Below the pieces are notes generated by a model. It saw nothing but the letters and a program-made list of their open reading frames with translations. It had not been told where the DNA came from and ran no database searches. Of a DNA stretch of 64,000 bases, positions 31,414 to 40,149 are shown one piece after another. Origin of the DNA: Zygaena filipendulae (Eukaryota > Arthropoda > Insecta > Lepidoptera > Zygaenidae); the NCBI GenBank assembly GCA_907165275.2, contig OU015678.1, positions 1,984,001 to 2,048,000 of the forward strand. The letters run 5' to 3'. Position 1 is the stretch's first letter. Each line of letters opens with the position of its first letter. The translations under genes and the position numbers were made by a program.

Positions 31414-32044
31414 CTAGATTCGCCCTGTGCGCGAGCTGCGAGCAGCTCGCGTTTCCGAGCCAGGGCCGAAAGAATTTCCCCATACAAACAACTAATGTTC
31501 GGCGGCCATCTTGAAAAATGACACAATCGAAAAACTGATTCGATATTCGGCGTCAGCGACCCCAAAAACCCCCGGATGCCGAACCTCACCCGGATCGGAT
31601 CAACTTTTTTTTCGGCCGCCATTTTGAATCCGCCATTTTGGATTTTTACCACGCCAGGCGGTTGCCCCCCATTGACCTCTATGACATTTGTTTGAGCATC
31701 CCCTACCTGACTCTTTTAGTTTCGGAGATAATCGAGTTTGAATTTTGTTCGGCGGCCATGTTTTTTTCCGCCATTTTGAAAAAAAAGTTACTCTATTGAA
31801 ATTTGCCCAAGGTGTGGATGAAATTTAGTTAGAAACGTTTTCACTTTCGATGGATAGTTTCGGCGGGCAGTCGACTCACTACCTGATGAGAAGCAGGAAT
31901 CGAAGATGTCGAGGTTTTCCCATAATCACCGAAACGTCCCCTCTACATGTTCCATACATTATATCAACCTAGAGATGCTCCTTCTGGGAGAACAATTATG
32001 TCAATGAGTGAGTGGTAATCCAGCTTTATATATTATAATATAGA
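31414..32044 (-). mobile_element. Larger nonautonomous Helitron with a perfect terminal hairpin
   Basis: On the minus strand it begins A|TCTATATTATAATATATAAAG and ends ...CTAG|T. A perfect 10-bp hairpin (31430-31439 with 31442-31451, CGCGAGCTGC, 2-base loop) lies 13 bp before the 3' end. The A|TC...CTAG|T ends, subterminal hairpin and lack of target duplication are the Helitron signature. The 631-bp body has several copies of a CGGCGGCCAT / CCGCCATTTTG motif (near 31499, 31613, 31631, 31753 and 31771). It shows no Rep/helicase coding. Confidence 0.82.
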
Positions 32045-32264
32045 TAGTACAATTGACTGAAATATAGTACGATACTATATATTTCATAGTACGGGTGCCA
32101 ACCCTATTCCCAACGCACTTATCTCCAAGCCAGTGTATTTGTTTATGCCTAATTGGTGTGCTGATAAAATATAATTTTGCAGTAACATAATTAATTAAAG
32201 TGGAAGAGGTTTTTATTGTTTCAAAACAAACAACTTTCGTTTGCCGACGACTTGTTGGAAGAAA

Positions 32265-33035
32265 ATTTGTTTCCCGCGGTTTTACCCGAGTTAGTATCAA
32301 CAACTCCGCGGTAATTGGTACGCTATGTCTTTTTCTATATATTTGACAACGTGTATGCAAAATTTCATTATGAGTGTTTCGGTAGTTTAGGCGTAAAGCG
32401 TAACAAACACACATTCGCATTTATAATAATAAGTTATAATGTCTATTTTTATAACGTTTTTCAAATACATATGTACATCAAGTAAACTTTATGGACGTAG
32501 TCTTAACACCGCACGTCCATAAAAATGGTGACTAATGAATGACAACGCATATTTTATTATTTTCTTGACGTTTGTTAAAAAACATAGTGCTTAAATTATT
32601 TATGTTTGAAGTGAATTGTTCCTTTCTCTTCTCTAGATCGAAATATTATAGAGAAATAGATTCGGATTTCGGAGTCCCTAAACTGGTAACCGACTTCAAA
32701 TATGAATATTTAATTTCTAAAAACATTCGTTCAGGTACCTACCTTAGTTCACTATTCTTACATAAGGACAAACGGATAGCGGAAAGCGATTTCATCCGCG
32801 GTAATTTCGGAGTTCCCGCGGAGGTTGCGGGAATAAAGTACTCTATGTCGTTCTTTGTACCCCAACAGTAGTCCCCGCATTAGTGCCGGAGTTCCCGCGG
32901 GAATTCCGGGATAAAAACTATCCTATCTTTTAAGTTGGACCATATTATAAATGGTTACAAAATTTTATTAAAATCCGTTCAGTAGTTTCGGAGTCCATCG
33001 CGGACAAACAACGTGACACGTGATTTATATATATT
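32265..33035 (-). mobile_element. Three degenerate Helitron-like repeats
   Basis: Modules at 32268-32440 (TTTCCCGCGGTTTTACCCG), 32788-32870 (CATCCGCGGTAATTTCGGAG) and 32872-33030 (GAGTTCCCGCGGGAATTCCG). All run in the same orientation. No coding. Confidence 0.55.
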
Positions 33036-33103
33036 ATTAAGATGTAGTGAAGTTTAAAGTAAATAATAATATCACTACATCATTACGAGCCACTTATTAA
33101 AAG

Positions 33104-33750
33104 GAGTGTATTCAGTATTCGTAGAGATGTTGGTTCACTCAGCATCTTCTACCGCATCTATCATGGGGAGTGTTCAGAGGAACTGTTCGGATTAATCCCG
33201 GCTGCTGAGTTTCGTCACCGGACATCGCGTCAAAAATACCACGCATACCATCTTGATGTCTGGAAATCCACAACTGCGCGATTTCTCAGACACTTTCTGC
33301 CCCGCACAACCACTCTGTGGAATCAGCTTACGCCGGCAGTTTTTCCGAACGGATACGACCTGTGGAGCTAGGATGCGCAACATGATAAAATTTTATCGAG
33401 CCATTTTATCGATTCTCGTCGACATAATATATCGTTTTGTCTACCAGGGTAAAAAATATTTAACCGAATCTAGTCTTAACTCAATACCCCACTACTGCAC
33501 TTTTTTGCTTGGACGCCCACAAATATTTGTCGTGTCGACAATTTTATCTTTCGTTCGATAAACATATCGAATATATGTTGCGCATCCTAGCTCGGCTGGG
33601 AACCTTCAAAAAACGAGCCTACTCCTTTCTTAAAGGCCGGCAACGCACCTGCATGCCTTCTGGTGTTGCAGATGTCTATGGGCGGCGGTAATCACTTATC
33701 ATCAGGTGTGCCACCTGCCCGTTTGCCCCCTATTCCATAAAAAAAAAAAA
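33104..33750 (+). pseudogene. 5'-truncated LINE: C-terminal tail of a non-LTR reverse transcriptase ORF and poly(A)
   Basis: The reading frame from about 33117 gives GSLSIFYRIYHGECSEELFG, LIPAAEFRHRTSRQKYHAYH, LPRTTTLWNQLTPAVFPN. After a MITE (33366-33592) it resumes with TFKKRAYSFLKGRQR and ends in a stop near 33691 followed by an A-run at 33738. This is the tail of a Jockey/CR1-like LINE pol of the type abundant in Lepidoptera. Only about 120 codons remain, so it is a dead copy. Confidence 0.8.
33366..33592. mobile_element. MITE with AGCTAGGATGCGCAACAT ends inside the LINE
   Basis: The left end AGCTAGGATGCGCAACAT and the right end ATGTTGCGCATCCTAGCT are inverted complements. It interrupts the LINE frame between ...GYDL and the TFKKRAY segment. 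Related to 36677-36809 and the half copy at 60696-60750. Confidence 0.82.
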
Positions 33751-33921
33751 AAAGTTTCAATCTCAAATGTATGAAACTAAATGAATATAATTTGGAAATT
33801 TCTAGGAAATTAAGCGCGCGAGTTTCTGCCTCGCTGACAGATTAGACCCTCAAAGACATTCAACACGCTTTTCCTTAGTACCTATTGCTGCTGACACGCC
33901 GACATATCAGATGTATGTCAC

Positions 33922-34370
33922 TAGCTATCCCCTGCGGTTTCACCCGCGGTAATTTCGGAGTTCCCGCGGGAATTTCGGAATAAAAAGTACCCTATGTGCT
34001 TCTCTGTACCCCCGAGAACGTGTATGCACAATCTCGTGGTGATCGGTTGAGCCGTTATGAAGTGAAAGCGTAACAAACAAACAAACTCACTTTCTCTTTT
34101 ATAATATTAGAATTCACTCCCGTAAATCCACGTCTTTGTTTAAGCTTTTCTCTGATTTATCAGATTTAGTTGATTATATTTTTACTAGCTGTTTCCCGCG
34201 GTTCCCGTAAGAATTCGGAGTTCCCGCAAGAATTCCGAGATAAAAAGTACCTGTCTTTCTCTGTACCCCTGACAGCGTAAATATGCTTTCATGATGATCG
34301 GTTGAGTAGTTAAACCATGAAAGCGCGAGCGTAGCAAACAAACAAATGAACAAACTCACATTTATATTAG
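33922..34370 (-). mobile_element. Two Helitron-like repeats
   Basis: 33922-34112 (CTAGCTATCCCCTGCGGTTT to ATAATATTAG) and 34184-34370 (CTAGCTGTTTCCCGCGG), same orientation, separated by about 70 bp of other sequence. Confidence 0.7.
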
Positions 34371-35540
34371 TTACACTTATCGGGCTTCAATACGTTACTC
34401 GTTTACCCTTACACCCCATATAGTAGACCACCCTACATTTCTCTATCAGTAAATCCACTTACCCTCACAATCTATCAACTAATTTTTGAACACACCTTCT
34501 TTACGACGCGACGCGTGACGTATGGTTTTCCCGTGTGTTTCTCTTTTGTCTCTGTGCCATAAAGTCGAGCAGATTTTTATCTATTAAAATACTTAGTTTT
34601 TAAGCCTAAATAATCTATTTTATCTGTTAGCAGGATGGCTCGAAAACCAAATCGCGTAAACTTGCGCTCGCGTCTTGTTCAAAGATGCAGTTGAATATTT
34701 ATATTCGCTGCCAAAGACATTATAAGAGAATAGACGAACAATACAAACTTTTACTATGCAATCCACGTCAACCAATTTTTGCAGGAGGAATGATCAAAAT
34801 AAAAACCGATCACATCGTTGCGATGCAATCAAATACCAGTCACCACAAGGTGCATTTCAAATAGCCAATCACATCGCTTTCCGTCAAGCGGTATCTATAG
34901 ACAAATAGTCTCTGCTAGTCAACGGCATTGTAAAGTTTTTAGATTTTCGCGTTTTGAGCACATTATATTTTGTAAATTACGCGGGACTTGAACGCGATGT
35001 TTTCTATTACCTTTTTTGCCTGACGTTTCGGCTGAGTTGCATCACGCCGCGCGCCACAGGCTGACTAAAGCATTGCGGTGTTTGTTAGCATGAGATCATT
35101 TGACCGCTGCGTGGTTGAAGGGGAAAGCTTAGAGGCCGAGCGTATTGTCAATCTATTTTCTTTCAATATCTTTGTTCGCTGCATTAATATTACATTCACA
35201 TTCGACATGCACAATCTGCGTGTACAACGTTGACTTTCACCCGTTCCGATCTCATGATACCTACCTATTTTTTATTTAATACTCTTCAGTTTCACATTGC
35301 ATTGCGTTTTTTTAGTCTAGTGTGTCTGTGTTGATGTTTGTTATGAATTTTGTTTGTTGCTTTCTGCAGCTTAGAGTTCTTTTGCTGAGACTTTACTATG
35401 AACTCTTACACCGAGCGTGCGGAGAGGGTAGGCTTTGGCTATTGCCATCGGCATAGCGTCGTCTCTTTTCCCCGGTGAAACTCGCTCTGATATAAATGTT
35501 CATAGTACGCCTCCTAGAGATTTCAGTAGTTTTATAATTA
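34371..35540. other. Intergenic, no gene seen
   Basis: Contains at 34932-35001 the 70-bp block shared with 19264-19333 (through GATTTTCGCGTTTTGAGCAC). The GC-moderate region 35010-35510 may be part of an unrecognised repeat or leader. No exon could be supported. Confidence 0.4.
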
Positions 35541-36400
35541 CGCTAGCTAGCTAGTTCCCCGGGTTGCACCCGCGGAAATTTCGGAAATTCCGCCTGAATT
35601 CCGAGATAAAAAGCGCCCTATGTCCTTCTCTGTACCTCCGACAACGTGTGTACAAAATTCCATGATGATCAGTTAAGCCGTTAAGTCGTGACGGCGCGGC
35701 GTAACAAACTGACAAAGTTACTTTCGCATTTATAATAATACTAGTTGTGCCCCGCGGTTTCACCCGCGTTAATTTCAGAGTTCCCGAGGGAATTCCGGGA
35801 TAAAAAGTACCCTATGTGTTAATCTGATGTATAAGCTATATTATTATAAAGTTTCATTTAAATCCATAAAAATAACCCTAGATACGCCGTATGACCATTA
35901 ACTGCAACGTGGTGTTAGCATATTGGTATTGTGTGGAGCTGCAGTCACCGAATACTCTCAGTAGAGAGATAATTTTTTCCTGGGCATTGCACTAAGTCGG
36001 TGAAGTTGTGTCCTGTCAACTGTGGTATGCCATCAACATCAGGTGTCAGGCTTCGATAACGGTTCGGACGGAATTGTTCTCTTATCGTACGTTAATTGTT
36101 TGTTATTGGAAAAAGATAGGGCAACAATTTCTCAGGTCGTTCACCGACCGATAATTGTGAGCGCACGAGACTCCGGGCTGCCGTGATTTTAGGGGTCTCT
36201 TCAGGAGTTATTTATTTCAACTTGTTTATTTCGGTCTTCCCGCGGGAATTCCGGGATTGAAAGTGCCCTATGTCCTTTTTCGTAATCCTGACAACGTGTA
36301 TGCAAAGCACGATGATCGGTTGAGTACCTATGTAGTTATAGCGTGAAAGCGTTACAAACAAACTCACATTCGCATTTATAATACTACTAGTTGGGATAAT
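35541..36400 (-). mobile_element. Helitron-like repeats flanking an unassigned block
   Basis: 35545-35740 and 35741-35870 are two adjacent copies (the second starts CTAGTTGTGCCCCGCGG). 36232-36400 is a third lacking its CTAG end. The 360 bp between (35871-36231) has no identified feature. Confidence 0.6.
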
Positions 36401-36435
36401 ACAAACATCTGTAGTAATAGCGATGATATTAACTT

Positions 36436-36500
36436 CCTGTTCAGTGGTTAGTGCATTCGGATCACACGGTGAAAGCCGTGCGTTCAAATCCCAACAATGA
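36436..36500 (+). repeat. tRNA-like fragment, probably a decayed SINE head
   Basis: TGGTTAGTGCATTCGG resembles a polymerase III A box and GTTCAAATCC a B box, about 40 bp apart. The T-stem pairs poorly and no proper acceptor stem forms, so this is not a working tRNA gene. Confidence 0.4.
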
Positions 36501-36676
36501 TCTTGAGCTGTCGATTAACGAAAACATCATGAGTCACTTTTGGGCACTTACTAGTGCTCGTGGCTATAATAGTGAGTAGCTATGCGCATTGTGCACCTTC
36601 CAGTTGAAAATCTGTCGCCGAGCACCTAACGGTGTGTTCCGGCAGCCGAACTTGAAAGCCAGTTCCCATTCCAGGG

Positions 36677-36809
36677 GGGCTAAGATGCGCAACATGATAA
36701 AATTTTATCGAGCCATTTTATCGATTCTCGTCGACAAAGCCATACAATATGTCGACGAGAATCGATAAAATGGCTCGATAAAATTTTGTCGTCTTGCGCA
36801 TCTTAGCCC
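36677..36809. mobile_element. Near-perfect 133-bp hairpin MITE (GGGCTAAGATGCGC ends)
   Basis: Both arms carry GGGCTAAGATGCGC and ATAAAATTTTATCGAGCC-type sequence and ATCGATTCTCGTCGAC, mirrored around a short centre at about 36740-36748. No coding. The shortest and cleanest member of its family here. Confidence 0.85.
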
Positions 36810-37020
36810 GGCAGGCTAGGTGTGCCAGTCTTCGACCACACTGTGACTCGCACTGTCACTTGACATCAGGTGAGCTGTGGTCAGACGTCTAGTGTTGTCT
36901 GTTAACTGTTAAAAAATATATAATAGGAAGTTCTACACTTGACACTTATCGCAGTGCATTTGAAAGCGTAGTATTTTAAATATGTAGTTGACATCCGTAA
37001 TTTATGTACCTATGTTTTAT

Positions 37021-37157
37021 AGACGGCTATACCGATCATCATGAAATTTTGCATACACGTCGTCATGGGTACAGAGAAGGACATAGGGTACTCTACATCT
37101 CGGAATTGCCGCGGCAACTCCAAAATTAGCGCCGGTGAAACCGCGGGGGACAACCAG
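37021..37157 (+). mobile_element. Helitron-like repeat, 3' part only
   Basis: From CGGCTATACCGATCATCATG to GAAACCGCGGGGGACAACCAG. The 5' start is missing. Confidence 0.6.
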
Positions 37158-37439
37158 TTATAAAATAAAATAAAACTTAAACTTGCGACTCAAGTATCGC
37201 CGGGCTCTCTCGTATCTGAGAATAAACACAGATATTTTGATTGGTGACGAGATGCCGTGTTTGATAACGTCAGATAATAACATTAGGTGTGCGAGATAGC
37301 GTCCGTGAGAAAAGCGAGAAGAATTATTTTAAACGGAAAAATTGTTATGAGACCGTCTTCTCATGTATTTTGTAGGTATACCGTGTGTAAGGTTGAACGT
37401 GGGACTTATTCAAAACCTTGATAACTCATTTCTTTCCTT

Positions 37440-37925
37440 TCTTTTTCTTTTTAACCCCGACGCAAAAAAGATGGGGTACGTAATAAGTTTGACGAGTCAG
37501 TGGCATCGTAGCTCCCGAACGGATAAACCGAATTCGATGCGGTGTTCTTTGTTTGAAGGCCAGTTTAATCGAGATGGTTCTTAGCATTGTTTCATTAAAA
37601 TCGGTTCAGTAGTTTAAGAAATATTTGAGTATAAATATAGTATACTTGGTCGGGGGTTTTCTCACATTCCTGTCGGTTATTCCATATGTCATTCCTTTTC
37701 TTTCTTTCTTTCTTCTTTCTATATTTATGTGTTACTAACAATCCTTACATATTATAAAACAAAGTCCTCCGTCGCGTCTGTCTGTCTGTCTGTTCGCGAT
37801 AAACTCAAAAACTACTGCACGGATTTTCATGCGGTTTTCACCAATAGATAAAGTGATTCCAGAGGAAGGTTTGTTTGTATAGCTTATCCTGTTTTTCCCG
37901 CGAGAATTCCGAAATTACCGTAGCT
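37440..37925. repeat. Two dispersed noncoding repeats
   Basis: 37450-37665 carries AACCCCGACGCAAAAAAGATG, GTGGCATCGTAGCTCCCGAAC and TTGGTCGGGGGTTTTCT, a widespread moth repeat. 37750-37925 carries a TGTC run, CGATAAACTCAAAAACTACTG and TCCCGCGAGAATTCCGAAAT, the 5' part of a plus-strand Helitron. Confidence 0.55.
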
Positions 37926-39241
37926 TAGGAAAAAAAACACTAATAAATAACAGAGAAAATCTTAAAACGTGACTTTACGCGGGTGAATGACCTCTACATT
38001 CACATCGGCAATACAAGGAAAGGGGCATTAAACGATCTTTAAGGTATGATCCGTCAGCGCGTCAGAAACTTGTGCGCGCTTAATTTCCGGGAATAATTTT
38101 TTTATACGTAATTTTTTTTATATCTGAGACGCGAATCGGATATTGAACACCTTCCTTCAACACGTCCCTTATTGAACCTTACACCCTGTATAGTTTCCTC
38201 TCGCGGTCTGAAAGTGAGTTAGCGTCGCGTGCGTGGTAACAAACAAAAATTATTATAATAGGTATTTTAATTGATTACAAGTACCTATTATACTTAGACC
38301 TTGAATGGTTAAATATCTTAGATAAGTACAGAGAGAGGTTTTCAGCTGCGTGCGAGAGCCCAGGTTTTTACCGCGAGTAAATCGCATCGAATTTAATCCA
38401 AGTAGGTAACAAGTTTCATTTCATTGTTTGCAAATTGAATATACATATTATGCTCAGACGAAATATTATGTAGGTAATTAGGTATACAATTTATATTTTT
38501 TTAGCTGCACGGAAACTGTCGCCCGGACGCATGGACGCCTCTCATAGTGCACTCAAGCATTTATTGGTTCCATTTTAAAAATTTTGTATTTCAAATACCG
38601 AAAATGGAACCGTTTATGTAATCATTAACGTCACTGGCGCGGGCGGTTAGTCTTAACTTATGTAAGCTTACGTCAACATTTCCTTCATTCTAATTCCGAC
38701 TTGAAGTTACAGCGTGTAAGATCGAAATTACAACTCAGCTCTTATCCCGCATACGAAAATTTATAAAAAAAAATACTTTGTAAAAAAACAGACCTCTTGG
38801 TTTTACTTGGCCAAATTATTATTTATGATTTTGCATTTCTCGGTATTGTAAAATAAATATAGATTGATATTATGTATGTAGAACCGTCAGTATCAAAAGT
38901 AGATTAGCAATGGGCTAGTTGACAATTTTTTTTTAAGTCCGTCTTGTAGATTAATAAAAAATATTGGACACGTATTTTTTTCTTTTTTTTACGTAATCAA
39001 AAAATAACGTTGATACATTGAGTTGGAATTTCGCATGACGTCACTGTAATGTCCGGTGCAGTTTGTATGGGGGCTTATACCGGTTAATGACGTCACGAGC
39101 CCAGGGTCGGTCACTGTGCCTGCTGGTCACTGGTGTTGTGTCGCCAGCATATCCTCCGGGCACCGATTTGGTTTCGGTCGCTCTCCAACCCTCTTCGGTC
39201 TGGTTGATTTCTCTCCGCGACATGTACTCCTATAGCCCTAT
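37926..39241. other. Intergenic with a partial CRE-bearing MITE
   Basis: 38930-39110 matches the CRE-MITE family (TCCGTCTTGTAGATTAATAA, two TGACGTCA-containing octamers near 39037 and 39089) but lacks a clean right end. The rest shows no gene. Confidence 0.45.
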
Positions 39242-39520
39242 ATACAATGTTGAATTAACTGAAAATTAGAAAGTAGTTTGCTCAGAATCAATTAGCGAAT
39301 CGATCGCACTATGTTATAATATAGCTTATATTTTTTCATTTTTATCAGCCCATATCTAAATTATTTATAATACAATATTTGGCGCGTACGCCGCCCGCAG
39401 CAAAAAAATTCTAACCGGTAGGCGCGGGCGTAGCGCTTGGAATTTCGTAGATAGGTTACCTCCAAACTAATCTTGAATAACTTACATATACATATATACA
39501 TTTTTTCGACATAAAATATA
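39242..39520. mobile_element. Left part of a MITE split by the Ty3 element
   Basis: ATACAATGTTGAATTAACTG to TTTTTTCGACATAAAATATA matches the inverted body of the 7339-7628 family. The remaining end is at 42808-42866, beyond the Ty3 element. Confidence 0.8.
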
Positions 39521-39725
39521 TGTGGGAGGACACTCTATTTTATTAATTTCTTTTTAATTTTTAATTTTGTTTGCTGGTATTAAACCTTAAGTCCTTCATG
39601 GCAATGGCAACACTAGGAGTCGAAAAAGGAAGGACGAACGATGTGTAGCGTTTCTGTCAAGGTGTGTGGAATAATTAAAGAGTTTGTTGTTTAATACTTC
39701 TACTTTTCAATTCAACGATCCTACA
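39521..39725 (+). repeat. 5' LTR of the Ty3 element
   Basis: Begins TGTGGGAGGACACTC directly after MITE sequence and ends near CCTACA, giving TG...CA termini and about 205 bp. The 3' boundary is uncertain by a few bases because there is no second LTR to compare. Confidence 0.65.
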
Positions 39726-39733
39726 ACTATTTT

Positions 39734-39751
39734 TGGGGGCTCGTCCGGGAT
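39734..39751 (+). promoter_or_regulatory. Primer binding site complementary to tRNA-Pro
   Basis: TGGGGGCTCGTCCGGGAT is an 18-base match to the well-known proline tRNA primer site used by several retroviruses. It lies 8 bp after the LTR, as expected for a minus-strand DNA primer site. Confidence 0.85.
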
Positions 39752-40149
39752 CCAGAAAAGTATCAGTGTGGAAGAATTAACAACATTTACGAAGAAATCG
39801 CAATCAAAATACCGGCAAGTCATTGTGGTCGTAAAGTTCGTGAACCGTCCGCGTGAACGCACACACCGAGTAATGCGCGACATTGTGGCAGCGGAATCCG
39901 GAACCGTTTCACCGATATCAAGCCGACCCGAATTCTGCGCGACATTTTTGTGATTGTGACGTGATGACAATGATGTTTTTTGGTGAGATGTGATGAAGAT
40001 GAAATTTATTAAATCCAGAATATACGATTAAAGATTATTACTAAGAAGAAGATGATAAAACGAGTTTAAGAAGATTTTAAGAACGTTGACTTAGAAGATT
40101 ACGAGTTACAAAGAGTTTTAAGATTTATTTTCCTGATTAGCGGTTCAAG

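Noticed and set aside
31401..31652. Possible viral or coding sequence suggested by repeated GGCGGCCAT motifs
   Set aside because: The block lies wholly between Helitron termini and no frame gives a recognisable domain.
36436..36500. Possible tRNA gene
   Set aside because: A- and B-box-like motifs are present but the T-stem and acceptor stem do not pair. Listed only as a tRNA-like SINE fragment.
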